Of a stretch of DNA of 64,000 nt, positions 15,154-23,539 are shown in pieces. The notes under the pieces were generated by a model. The model saw only the letters and a list, made by a program, of their open reading frames with translations. It searched no databases and was not told the DNA's origin. Position 1 is the first letter of the stretch; every line of letters starts with the position of its first letter. The DNA is from Paenisporosarcina sp049671445. GTDB lineage: Bacteria; Bacillota; Bacilli; Bacillales_A; Planococcaceae. Location of the stretch: assembly GCF_049671445.1 (NCBI RefSeq), contig NZ_JBATUX010000118.1, positions 1-64,000 on the forward strand, read 5' to 3'. The position numbers and the translations under genes are program-made.

Positions 15154-16509
15154 ATGCAAAAAGTATTAATTGCTAATCGGGGAGAAATTGCCCGTCGAAT
15201 CATCGAAACATGTAAAAAGTTACATATTGAAACAGTGGCAATATATGCCGAAGCAGACGCTGAATTACCATATGTAAAAGAAGCAGATACAGCATTTTTG
15301 ATTGGTCCAAGCCAAGTGCAACAATCTTACTTAAAAGCGGATGAGATTTTAGCTTTAGCTTTGCGTGAAGGGGTTGACGCAATTCATCCGGGCTATGGTT
15401 TATTATCAGAGAATGCAGGTTTTGCAAGAAAGATAGAAGAGGCTGGGATGATCTTTATTGGTCCTCACCCAGAAACTATTGATAAAATGGGCGACAAGAT
15501 TGGTTCTCGTCAAACGATGCAAGCTGCAGGTGTGCCAGTAGTACCTGGTACTGATGAAGGTGTACATACCATTGAAGAGGCTGTTCAAGAAGCACAGCGA
15601 ATTGGTTATCCAGTCATGCTTAAAGCAAGTAGTGGCGGTGGCGGCATCGGTATGATTCGCTGTGACGATGAGCAAGCGCTCAGTCAGAACTTTGTTTCTG
15701 TAAAAACACGTGCAAAAGCATATTTCGGAGATGATGTCGTCTTTTTAGAAAAATACATTTCTGGTGGTCGTCATATAGAAGTACAAATCTTTGGTGATAC
15801 GCACGGCAATATCGTACATTTGTACGAACGCAATTGTTCCGTTCAGCGTCGAAACCAAAAAGTTATTGAAGAGTCACCTTCACCGAATTTCCCACAAGAA
15901 GCTCGCGAGCGCTTGTTGAAAGCGGCAGTAGATGCTGCAAAAGCAGTAAATTATCGCAATGCTGGGACTGTAGAATTTATTGTAGACGAAGAAAACCAGT
16001 TCTATTTCCTAGAAATGAATACAAGACTTCAAGTCGAGCATCCCGTGACAGAAGCTGTTACAGGATTTGATTTAGTAGAATGGCAACTACAAGTGGCTAA
16101 AGGTGAGACTCTACCCGTTATCAATCAATCGGATATTCACTCAAATGGACATGCTCTTGAGTTCCGAATTTATGCAGAAGATCCTAAAACGTTCTTCCCT
16201 TCACCAGGGAATATCAAAACTTTGGAATGGGGTCCAACTGAAGGTATCAGAATAGATGCAGGTTACGAAGAAGGCAATACAGTAACTCCTTTCTATGATC
16301 CAATGATTGCAAAAGTAATTTTTCAGGCGGACTCCCGACAAGAAGCAATAAACAAAGCACAAAAATTCTTTTCATCTGTTAGGATTGAAGGAGTTAAAAC
16401 AAATGTTGCCTTGTTCCAAGAATTTTTAGGGGCAACAGCTTTCCAAGAAGGTACTTATACGACGGCGGTATTACCGCAATGGCTTGAACAACAAAAGGAG
16501 GAAAAATAA
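15154..16509 (+). CDS. yngHA: Biotin carboxylase subunit of an acyl-CoA carboxylase
   Basis: A 451-residue ATP-grasp biotin carboxylase that carboxylates biotin on its carrier protein using ATP and bicarbonate. It has the VLIANRGEIARRII start, HPGYGLLSENAGFA, the glycine-rich ASSGGGGIGM loop, HIEVQIFGD, RNCSVQRRNQKVIEE and FLEMNTRLQVEHPVTE with the catalytic residues. Being next to a short biotinyl protein and a YngE-type carboxyltransferase marks it as YngHA rather than the fatty-acid AccC. It forms an operon with the next two genes; the SD AGGGGG precedes the ATG. Confidence 0.9.
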   Translation: MQKVLIANRGEIARRIIETCKKLHIETVAIYAEADAELPYVKEADTAFLIGPSQVQQSYLKADEILALALREGVDAIHPGYGLLSENAGFARKIEEAGMIFIGPHPETIDKMGDKIGSRQTMQAAGVPVVPGTDEGVHTIEEAVQEAQRIGYPVMLKASSGGGGIGMIRCDDEQALSQNFVSVKTRAKAYFGDDVVFLEKYISGGRHIEVQIFGDTHGNIVHLYERNCSVQRRNQKVIEESPSPNFPQEARERLLKAAVDAAKAVNYRNAGTVEFIVDEENQFYFLEMNTRLQVEHPVTEAVTGFDLVEWQLQVAKGETLPVINQSDIHSNGHALEFRIYAEDPKTFFPSPGNIKTLEWGPTEGIRIDAGYEEGNTVTPFYDPMIAKVIFQADSRQEAINKAQKFFSSVRIEGVKTNVALFQEFLGATAFQEGTYTTAVLPQWLEQQKEEK

Positions 16510-16510
16510 C

Positions 16511-16723
16511 ATGAAACAAATTCAATCGACAATGGCAGGAACAGTATTTAATATCGTAGTTCAAGTAGGGGAAGAAATTACTGCAGGACAAACAGTTATG
16601 GTTTTAGAATCAATGAAAATGGAAATTCCAGTTGAAGCAGAAACAGCAGGTAAAGTTGCGAAAATTGAAGCTCAAATTGGCGATTTTGTAAATGAAGGCG
16701 ACGTATTAGTTACATTTGAATAG
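16511..16723 (+). CDS. yngHB: Minimal biotinyl carrier protein
   Basis: A 70-residue protein that is essentially only a biotinyl domain. The biotin attachment motif is VLESMKMEI, with the Lys modified by biotin ligase. It shuttles carboxybiotin from YngHA to the carboxyltransferase. ATG 16511 follows the yngHA stop by one base, with SD AGGAGG overlapping the end of yngHA. The small size matches YngHB of B. subtilis. Confidence 0.9.
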   Translation: MKQIQSTMAGTVFNIVVQVGEEITAGQTVMVLESMKMEIPVEAETAGKVAKIEAQIGDFVNEGDVLVTFE

Positions 16724-16765
16724 TATCACTTGGGGATAAGTGAGATGAAACAAGGGGGCAATACA

Positions 16766-18307
16766 ATGACGGAGAAAACGACATACAACGAACGCTTAGA
16801 AGAGAAGTTAAATACTATTTTCGCAGGTGGTCATTCGAAATATCATGAAAAAATGAAAGAACAAAACAAATTATTCGTCCGAGATCGCTTAGCCTTACTT
16901 TTTGATAATGGTGAGTACTTGGAAGATGGCCGATTTGCAAACTGTGAAGCGGGTGATTTACCTGCTGATGGTGTGGTAACAGCGACGGGTAAAGTCGGTG
17001 GACAACAAGTTTGTGTAATGGCAAATGATTCTACAGTTAAAGCCGGTTCATGGGGATCGCGTACTGTTGAAAAAATCATTCGCATTCAAGAAATTGCAGA
17101 GAAAACTCGTGTGCCAATGCTTTATTTAGTCGACTCAGCTGGTGCACGTATTACCGATCAATTAGATATGTTCCCAAATCGACGCGGAGCAGGTAAAATA
17201 TTCCACAATCAAGTACGAATGTCTGGATTTGTTCCACAAATCTGTTTACTTTTTGGCCCGTCAGCTGCGGGAGGAGCGTACATTCCAGCATTTTGCGATA
17301 TTGTGATTATGGTGGAAGGTAATGCATCTATGTACTTGGGATCGCCGCGTATGGCGGAGAAAGTAATCGGTGAAAAAGTAACACTTGAAGAAATGGGCGG
17401 AGCTCGCATGCACTGTTCGATTAGTGGATGTGGTGATGTTTTAGTCGCAACTGAACAAGAAGCTATTTCTGAAGCGCGACGTTACTTAGCATACTTCCCA
17501 GCAAACTTTACCGAGATGCCGAAAGTGGTAGAACCGAAAGCTATAAAAGAAGGTCGTACTCTTGAAGCAATAATTCCAGAAAATCAAAATGCACCATTTG
17601 ATATGTATGAAGCGATCGATCAATTAATTGATGAAGGCTCACTCTTCGATGTGAAGAAATTATTTGCCCCAGAAATCATTACGTGTCTCGCACGGATTGA
17701 AGGACAGGCAGTCGGTATTATTGCGAATCAACCGAAAGTTAAAGGCGGAGTATTATTTATAGATTCTGCTGATAAAGCTACTAAATTCATCAATTTATGT
17801 GATGCTTTTGGAATTCCTTTATTATTCTTAGCGGATGTTCCTGGATTTATGATTGGTACAAAAGTTGAGCGTGCTGGAATCATTCGACATGGTGCTAAGT
17901 TAATCATGGCTATGAGTTCTGCAACTGTACCGAAAATTTCAGTCATCGTGAGAAAAGCTTACGGAGCAGGTTTATACGCAATGGCAGGCCCGGCATTTGA
18001 GCCAGATGTATGTATCGCCTTACCAACAGCTCAAATTGCAGTTATGGGTCCAGAAGCAGCTGTAAATGCGGTGTTCTCAAATAAGATTGAAGCGATTGAA
18101 GATCCGAAAGAACGTTTGCAATTTGTTCTACAAAAACATCAAGAATACAAAGAAGAAATTGATATCTATAAATTAGCTTCTGAAATGATTATTGATGAGA
18201 TTGTTGCACCAAGTAATTTACGTGAAGTATTAGGAATGCGTTATCGTGCATATAGTACGAAACATATTTCACAGCCACCTCGTAAACATCCAGTTTATCC
18301 AGTATAA
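16766..18307 (+). CDS. yngE: Acyl-CoA carboxylase carboxyltransferase subunit (YngE type)
   Basis: A 513-residue carboxyltransferase of the propionyl-/methylcrotonyl-CoA carboxylase beta family. It transfers CO2 from carboxybiotin to an acyl-CoA. Two crotonase-like halves are visible. The first has GVVTATGKVGGQQV, VDSAGARITDQ and LLFGPSAAGGAYIPAF; the second has ADVPGFMIGTKVE, IRHGAKLIMAMSSATVPKISV and GPAFEPDV. It is very similar to YngE, which in B. subtilis belongs to a mother-cell acyl-CoA and leucine catabolism operon; no yngG or yngJ partner is here. The acyl-CoA substrate is not resolved. ATG 16766 has SD AAGGGGG. Confidence 0.9.
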   Translation: MTEKTTYNERLEEKLNTIFAGGHSKYHEKMKEQNKLFVRDRLALLFDNGEYLEDGRFANCEAGDLPADGVVTATGKVGGQQVCVMANDSTVKAGSWGSRTVEKIIRIQEIAEKTRVPMLYLVDSAGARITDQLDMFPNRRGAGKIFHNQVRMSGFVPQICLLFGPSAAGGAYIPAFCDIVIMVEGNASMYLGSPRMAEKVIGEKVTLEEMGGARMHCSISGCGDVLVATEQEAISEARRYLAYFPANFTEMPKVVEPKAIKEGRTLEAIIPENQNAPFDMYEAIDQLIDEGSLFDVKKLFAPEIITCLARIEGQAVGIIANQPKVKGGVLFIDSADKATKFINLCDAFGIPLLFLADVPGFMIGTKVERAGIIRHGAKLIMAMSSATVPKISVIVRKAYGAGLYAMAGPAFEPDVCIALPTAQIAVMGPEAAVNAVFSNKIEAIEDPKERLQFVLQKHQEYKEEIDIYKLASEMIIDEIVAPSNLREVLGMRYRAYSTKHISQPPRKHPVYPV

Positions 18308-18318
18308 TCAATAGCAAG

Positions 18319-18350
18319 ATTGGGAGGTCTGCCGCATGTTGGTAGGCCTT
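18319..18350 (+). terminator. Probable terminator after yngE
   Basis: An 8-bp stem with two G-U pairs (GGTCTGCC / GGTAGGCC) is followed by TTTTCAT. Confidence 0.55.
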
Positions 18351-18364
18351 TTCATCTATAGGAT

Positions 18365-18506
18365 GTTCAAAAAGCCCTCTAAAAATAGCTTCGCATCTCT
18401 TCGTTGGCTTGTTTTTCCGCTCCTCACGTATTAATAGCATACGCTTTGGTGCTCGAAGACTACGCCGCCTGGACCTACTTTGCTCTTTTTGTACTCCTTT
18501 TTGAAC
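18365..18506. repeat. 142-bp non-coding element with 10-bp terminal inverted repeats
   Basis: The element is bounded by GTTCAAAAAG and CTTTTTGAAC as perfect inverted ends. The interior is relatively GC-rich, with no credible ORF or SD. It fills most of the yngE-panE gap. The compact size and inverted ends are those of a MITE-like or dispersed repeat; only one copy is in this window. Confidence 0.6.
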
Positions 18507-18537
18507 TTATATAAGATTTAAGGGAGTTGATTTCTAA

Positions 18538-19443
18538 TTGAACGTGGTGATTGTTGGAGCGGGTGCTATCGGATTGCTAATTGGTTCATTATTAAGTGAG
18601 CAAAAACATGAGATTACATACATAACACGGACGACTGAACAAGCGGATAACCTAAGACACAACGGAATTACACTCGTTCAGGCAAATGGTGAAAAAGTTC
18701 ATTCACGTGTCGAAGCATTTGTGGATTATGGACAAGCACCAACAAATGCATTGTGGATAATCGCTGTAAAATATCATCATTTACAGGACATAGAAGAAAA
18801 ATTACATGCACTGCCTCTGTCCGCGCCACTATTATTTATTCAAAATGGAATTGCACATTTACAGTGGATTAATCAGTTGCAACAAGAACAAATATATATT
18901 GCAACGATTGAACACGGAGCTTTTAAAGAAAATGCAACCACAATTATTCATAAAGGAATAGGGTTGACGAAGGTTGCACCTTATAAAATGACAACTAACA
19001 CCCCTTTAGACATGACGATTTTGCAATCTCCTAAATTCCAAATTGAATTTGTAGAGGACGCTTATGCAATTGTTTTAAGAAAAGCGATATTAAATGCCTG
19101 TATAAATCCGATTACGACGATCTTATTTATTGAAAATGGCAAACTTATTTCAAATAAACATGCCTTTCAACTAATGCATTCATTATTTCTGGAATTGCAA
19201 ACAGCCTTTCCAGAAATATCATCCATGTTAACTTTTGAACACGTAAAAGCACTTTGTGAAAAAACATCTCCTAACAAATCTTCTATGCTTCAAGATCGTT
19301 TGAATAATCGTCAAACTGAAATTGAACCAATTGTAGGAGCATTATTAAAGTTAGCAACAACTAGGGACAAAGAGTTACCCCTTTTACAAACGCTATATCA
19401 ATTAGTGTTAGCAATTGATGAAAAAGGTGAACCGCATGAGTAA
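18538..19443 (+). CDS. panE: 2-dehydropantoate 2-reductase
   Basis: A 301-residue ketopantoate reductase (YlbQ/PanE) that reduces 2-dehydropantoate to pantoate with NADPH in pantothenate and CoA synthesis. It has the N-terminal Rossmann motif VVIVGAGAIGLLIG, the family IAVKYHHLQ (catalytic Lys) and IQNGIAHL, and the C-terminal SSMLQDRLNNRQTEIEPIVG. The start is TTG at 18538, 11 nt after AGGGAG; GTG 18544 is an alternative. The stop overlaps the next ATG by 8 bp, so the two genes are translationally linked. Confidence 0.9.
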   Translation: MNVVIVGAGAIGLLIGSLLSEQKHEITYITRTTEQADNLRHNGITLVQANGEKVHSRVEAFVDYGQAPTNALWIIAVKYHHLQDIEEKLHALPLSAPLLFIQNGIAHLQWINQLQQEQIYIATIEHGAFKENATTIIHKGIGLTKVAPYKMTTNTPLDMTILQSPKFQIEFVEDAYAIVLRKAILNACINPITTILFIENGKLISNKHAFQLMHSLFLELQTAFPEISSMLTFEHVKALCEKTSPNKSSMLQDRLNNRQTEIEPIVGALLKLATTRDKELPLLQTLYQLVLAIDEKGEPHE

Positions 19444-19825
19444 CTTATTCCAAGTTATTATAAGTTTTCTATTAATTTTTCCGATAGCCATATTTATCGT
19501 GGTATATTTTGTTTCTAGAAAATTAAACAAAAAAACGACAAAAGCTTTTGGTCATGCTGCAGATGTGACGACTATGGTTCTATTTTTTGCGGTTCCTATC
19601 GCGGTTCAATCCTTATTTAAAGTAGAAATAGTGGGATTCTTGGTGGGCATGGCGTTAATCATCAGTGTCTTCTTGACATTTCTTGAGTGGAAGTCTCAAA
19701 AGGAAATTGAATTAATTCCACTTATACGAAAGATATGGAGATTTTTATTTTTAGTCCTAAGTGTTACTTACTTCATTGTGTGGTGTTTAGGGTTCGTCTT
19801 TAAAGTAATAGAGTTCGTAAATTAA
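19436..19825 (+). CDS. DUF3397 family membrane protein
   Basis: A 129-residue protein with four predicted membrane helices and short basic loops (SRKLNKKTTKAFGHAADVTT), typical of the DUF3397 family found in this position before bshC or mraZ in Bacillales. The function is unknown. ATG 19436 has AAAGGTG 5 nt upstream inside panE; the in-frame ATG at 19415 has no SD. Confidence 0.75.
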   Translation: MSNLFQVIISFLLIFPIAIFIVVYFVSRKLNKKTTKAFGHAADVTTMVLFFAVPIAVQSLFKVEIVGFLVGMALIISVFLTFLEWKSQKEIELIPLIRKIWRFLFLVLSVTYFIVWCLGFVFKVIEFVN

Positions 19826-19865
19826 AGTCCAACAAGTCGTTTGTTTTTCCTGTCTTGTCGCCAAA

Positions 19866-19874
19866 TGATATACT
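19866..19874 (+). promoter_or_regulatory. Extended -10 promoter candidate for bshC
   Basis: TGATATACT (extended TGn plus a 5/6 -10) lies 35 nt upstream of the bshC ATG. There is no convincing -35. Confidence 0.35.
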
Positions 19875-19909
19875 CGATTTGTATTTACACGCAAAAGGGG
19901 TTTACCAAG

Positions 19910-21526
19910 ATGAAATTTGACCAAATTGATCAACCAAATAGCAGTTCCTTCCTAGCAGATTTTCATGCTCAAAAGAAAGAACTATTAACGTATTTTCATT
20001 ATTTACCGAATCCAACTTCGTATGAGCATCGTGCTTTATCATTGAAATCTCATCAAGTAAACAGACAGCAACTGACGAGTGTTGTCCGTGAATATATGAT
20101 GAAATTCCAGCACAATGATGCAGTTGATAAACATTTAGCTGAGTTGGAAAAAGACGCCTTAGTAGTTATTGGGGGTCAGCAAGCTGGTTTACTCACAGGA
20201 CCACTTTATTCCGTACATAAAGCACTATCAATCATTTTATTAGCTAAACAACAACGACAAGCTCTAGGAGTTCCGGTCGTTCCAGTTTTTTGGATTGCCG
20301 GAGAAGATCATGACTTAGATGAAATCAATTCAACCTATACACCGAATTTCGGGAGATTACAAAAACATACGTACAATGATCGTCCGAATCGGAAACAAAT
20401 GGCCTCTGAAACAGAGGTAGAAGCTGAAAAATTACAGACGTTCATTCGCGGCATATTTAAACAATTTAATGAAACAATCTATACGAAAGAATTGCTTCAT
20501 AAATGCCTAAATATGACGAAGGATGTTACTTCATACACTGATTTCTTTGCAGTGATGATGAATGACTTCTTCTCAAATGAAGGTTTGTTATTAATTGATG
20601 CTGCCTATCAACCACTTAGAAAGTATGAATCTCCTTATTTCGTCAAGATGATTGAGCAATCTCAAGAAATTGCGTCACTAGTAGTTGAACAAGAGAGAGT
20701 ATTTGAACAAGCGGGTTATGGTCTTCCAATACAGGCTACTAAAGATAGTTCAAATTTGTTTATTGTTGAAGACGGAGAACGCTTTTTATTGAGAGATAAC
20801 AATGGAGAATTCGTAAATGAAACCGCGGGACTTCGTTTCTCTAAACAACAATTGATTGATATTGCGATTAACCAACCTGAACGCTTAAGTAATAACGTGG
20901 TTACTCGTCCTTTAATGCAAGAAATGGTGTTCCCTGTCTTAGCGTTTATCGGTGGACCAGGTGAACTGGCATACTGGGCTGCATTTAAAACAATGTTCGA
21001 ACATTTTGATATGGAACTTCCAGTCATGGTTCCAAGATTGTCCATAACCATGGTGGATAAAAAGTCTAATCAATATTTAGACGAATTAGATTTACAAGTT
21101 AAAAGTGTTTTCGATGGGGAGCTACAGTCTCATAAACAAGCTTTCATTAACGTTATTAAAGATAATGACGCAGAAGAAATGATACTAGAAATTGAACAAA
21201 CTTTAATCGAACAATATGAAAAATTAGAAAATCATTTATCTAATGCAGGACCGGCGTTCAGTCTTCTCACGAAGAAGAATTTAGAACTCCACAAGAAACA
21301 GTTCACATACTTGAGTCGAAAAATAGAAGATACTAATTTATTACGACATGATGTGAAAATTCGAAAGTTTAATCATATTGAAGGAACATTATTTCCTGAG
21401 TACACATTACAAGAAAGATGGTTCAGTCCTTTATTATTTTTAAACGAAGTAGGTCCAACATTAATTGACGAACTATTATCACAACCATTCGAATTTAATG
21501 GCAAACATATAATCCTAACTTTTTAA
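19910..21526 (+). CDS. bshC: Putative cysteine ligase BshC (bacillithiol synthesis)
   Basis: A 538-residue protein (YllA) that adds cysteine to GlcN-malate in the last step of bacillithiol synthesis. It has the family stretch VVIGGQQAGLLTGPLYSVHKA, PVFWIAGEDHDLDEIN (HIGH-like nucleotidyltransferase fold), FIGGPGELAYWA and a long C-terminal coiled coil (about 410-480). ATG 19910 is preceded by AAAGGGG. The length matches the family. It is placed directly before mraZ, as in B. subtilis. Confidence 0.93.
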   Translation: MKFDQIDQPNSSSFLADFHAQKKELLTYFHYLPNPTSYEHRALSLKSHQVNRQQLTSVVREYMMKFQHNDAVDKHLAELEKDALVVIGGQQAGLLTGPLYSVHKALSIILLAKQQRQALGVPVVPVFWIAGEDHDLDEINSTYTPNFGRLQKHTYNDRPNRKQMASETEVEAEKLQTFIRGIFKQFNETIYTKELLHKCLNMTKDVTSYTDFFAVMMNDFFSNEGLLLIDAAYQPLRKYESPYFVKMIEQSQEIASLVVEQERVFEQAGYGLPIQATKDSSNLFIVEDGERFLLRDNNGEFVNETAGLRFSKQQLIDIAINQPERLSNNVVTRPLMQEMVFPVLAFIGGPGELAYWAAFKTMFEHFDMELPVMVPRLSITMVDKKSNQYLDELDLQVKSVFDGELQSHKQAFINVIKDNDAEEMILEIEQTLIEQYEKLENHLSNAGPAFSLLTKKNLELHKKQFTYLSRKIEDTNLLRHDVKIRKFNHIEGTLFPEYTLQERWFSPLLFLNEVGPTLIDELLSQPFEFNGKHIILTF

Positions 21527-21531
21527 TTCGT

Positions 21532-21563
21532 AAAGCCTTCTCTTTTTTTGAGACGGCTTTTTT
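21532..21563 (+). terminator. Rho-independent terminator after bshC
   Basis: The stem AAAGCC-TTCTC / GAGA-CGGCTTT, with one mismatch, runs into TTTTTT. It isolates the dcw operon from bshC. Confidence 0.85.
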
Positions 21564-21580
21564 CTATGGGGGAAAAGGAT

Positions 21581-21608
21581 TTCAAACTGTTTCAACAAGT
21601 ACTATTAT
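21581..21608 (+). promoter_or_regulatory. Candidate promoter of the mraZ-dcw operon
   Basis: TTCAAA-N16-TATTAT, about 95 nt upstream of mraZ. The -10 is 5/6 and the -35 is 4/6. It sits between the bshC terminator and the MraZ boxes. Confidence 0.45.
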
Positions 21609-21645
21609 CACATTTTTCGGTGTTTCGTAATTTTTTTTTAGAAAC

Positions 21646-21675
21646 TGGTGGAGGAAAGTGGGGGGATGTGGTACA
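21646..21675 (+). promoter_or_regulatory. Predicted MraZ operator: GTGG boxes with 10-bp period
   Basis: GTGG occurs at 21648, 21658 and 21668, exactly one helical turn apart. A fourth is at 21689 by the SD. MraZ proteins bind short G-rich direct repeats with about 10-bp spacing upstream of their own gene, so this is the expected autoregulatory site. Confidence 0.65.
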
Positions 21676-21702
21676 TTAATGACAATAAGTGGGGTGAGTA
21701 GC

Positions 21703-22134
21703 ATGTTCATGGGAGAATATCAACATAGTGTTGATGCGAAGGGCCGTCTTATTATTCCGGCAAAATTTCGCGAGCACCTAGATGAGACTTTTGTGATCAC
21801 ACGAGGTCTTGATAACTGCTTATTCGGCTATCCTATGAATGAATGGCGAAAACTCGAAGAAAAATTAAAAGCTCTACCTGTCACAAAGAAAGATGCTCGT
21901 GCATTTACACGATTCTTCTTTTCAGGAGCGACCGAAGTTGAAATTGACAAACAAGGACGTATAAACATTCCAAGTACATTGTTATCTCATGCAAGAGTGG
22001 AAAAGGAATGTATCGTACTTGGCGTATCAAACAGAATTGAAATTTGGGCAAAAGATTCTTGGACATCTTATTTTGAAGAATCTGAGGACTCATTTAACGA
22101 CTTGGCAGAAAATATGATTGGCTTTGATATATAA
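21703..22134 (+). CDS. mraZ: Transcriptional regulator MraZ
   Basis: A 143-residue protein with two MraZ/AbrB-like halves, each carrying the DxxGR signature (DAKGRLIIPAKFR and DKQGRINIPSTL). MraZ forms ring oligomers and regulates the dcw operon it heads. ATG 21703 follows GGGGTGAG and gives the usual family length; the second ATG at 21709 is a minor alternative. The next gene follows after 85 bp. Confidence 0.95.
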   Translation: MFMGEYQHSVDAKGRLIIPAKFREHLDETFVITRGLDNCLFGYPMNEWRKLEEKLKALPVTKKDARAFTRFFFSGATEVEIDKQGRINIPSTLLSHARVEKECIVLGVSNRIEIWAKDSWTSYFEESEDSFNDLAENMIGFDI

Positions 22135-22219
22135 CGAAAAGCTTAGAAGCTAACTATAGCTCGACACCAGCGCTGGAAAAGAAAAGCATGATCGAATTTG
22201 AAAGAGGAGGACGATTCAG

Positions 22220-23170
22220 TTGTTCAACCATACAACAGTATTACTTCATGAAACCGTTGACGGATTGAACATTCGTCCAGATGGCATATATGTTGACTGT
22301 ACCTTAGGTGGTGCAGGACACAGTGAGTATTTAGTTCAACAATTAAATGATCAAGGGAAGTTGATATGTTTTGATCAAGACACTACTGCTATTGAAAATG
22401 CGAAAATCCGCTTAGCGGACCATCTTCATAAAATAACGTTTGTCCATGCTAACTTCCGGGACATTAAAGAAAAATTACAAGAACTAGGACTAGATAGGGT
22501 TGATGGTATTCTTTATGACTTAGGAGTATCTTCTCCACAACTGGATACGCCAGAACGAGGTTTTAGTTATAATCACGATGCCCCATTAGATATGAGAATG
22601 GATATGACGGCTTCCCTGTCAGCTTACGATGTTGTAAACGACTGGGAATTTAATGATTTAGTTCGCATTTTCTATCGTTATGGAGAAGAAAAGTTTTCTA
22701 AGCAAATCGCACGCAAAATCGAAGAAGCTAGAAAACATGCACCTATTGAAACTACGGGTCAGCTGGTTGAACTCATAAAAGATGGTATTCCAGCACCGGC
22801 TAGAAGAAAAGGTGGTCATCCTGCAAAACGAGTATTCCAAGCCATTCGAATTGCAGTAAATGATGAACTAGGAGCAGCGGAAGAATCACTACAAGATGCC
22901 ATAGAGCTACTAGCTGTAAATGGGCGAATTAGTGTAATTACGTTCCACTCATTAGAAGATCGAATAACCAAAACAATATTTAAAGAAGCAGCATCTTATC
23001 CTGAACTACCACCAAACTTACCTGTTATTCCAGAAGGTATGGAGCCGCATTTAAAATTAATTACACGGAAGCCGATTTTGCCAAGTGAAGAAGAATTATT
23101 GAATAATAATCGATCTAGATCAGCCAAACTTAGAATTGCAGAAAAAATAAAAGATGAGGGACGTGTCTAA
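22220..23170 (+). CDS. rsmH: 16S rRNA (cytosine1402-N4)-methyltransferase RsmH
   Basis: A 316-residue SAM-dependent methyltransferase (MraW) acting on C1402 of 16S rRNA. It has HTTVLLHETVDGL, the SAM-binding VDCTLGGAGHS, LYDLGVSSPQLD, ERGFSY and VITFHSLEDRI. The start codon is TTG at 22220, with SD AGAGGAGGA 9 nt upstream. The stop abuts the ftsL ATG with no gap. Confidence 0.95.
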   Translation: MFNHTTVLLHETVDGLNIRPDGIYVDCTLGGAGHSEYLVQQLNDQGKLICFDQDTTAIENAKIRLADHLHKITFVHANFRDIKEKLQELGLDRVDGILYDLGVSSPQLDTPERGFSYNHDAPLDMRMDMTASLSAYDVVNDWEFNDLVRIFYRYGEEKFSKQIARKIEEARKHAPIETTGQLVELIKDGIPAPARRKGGHPAKRVFQAIRIAVNDELGAAEESLQDAIELLAVNGRISVITFHSLEDRITKTIFKEAASYPELPPNLPVIPEGMEPHLKLITRKPILPSEEELLNNNRSRSAKLRIAEKIKDEGRV

Positions 23171-23539
23171 ATGGCAATGCACGCTAGAACACAAACAACT
23201 TACATAAAGCAGCCTGTCGTTAATCCACAGCCTGCAGTCAACCCGACAATCAAACCAAACCGTAAAATCCTTACAAAAGGTGAAAAGGTATTAATTGCTC
23301 TCTTCGTATCTGTCGTTGCATTATTTAGTGTGATGATCCTACAAACACAAGCTAGTATATATGCCGCATCTCAAGACATTCAATTAGTTGAACAACAAAT
23401 TGATGAAACAAAAAAACAAAATACAGATTTGTCCATTCAAGTAAGCGAACTCTCAAAATATGACCGTGTTTGGGAAAAAGCAAAAGCATTAGGATTGAAG
23501 CTGAACGAGAAAAATGTGAAGGTTGTAACGGGACAATGA
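23171..23539 (+). CDS. ftsL: Cell division protein FtsL
   Basis: A 122-residue bitopic protein: a cytoplasmic N-terminus with a Pro/Asn-rich stretch (about 15-30), one membrane helix (about 40-58) and an extracytoplasmic coiled coil (about 62-95). FtsL works with DivIC and DivIB to activate the septal synthase. The low sequence conservation is normal; identity rests on topology, size and position between rsmH and pbpB. Its TGA overlaps the pbpB ATG (ATGA). Confidence 0.88.
   Translation: MAMHARTQTTYIKQPVVNPQPAVNPTIKPNRKILTKGEKVLIALFVSVVALFSVMILQTQASIYAASQDIQLVEQQIDETKKQNTDLSIQVSELSKYDRVWEKAKALGLKLNEKNVKVVTGQ

Noticed and set aside
18189..18440. Possible 83-codon minus-strand gene
   Set aside because: It overlaps the end of yngE and the inverted-end repeat, with no SD and no family resemblance.
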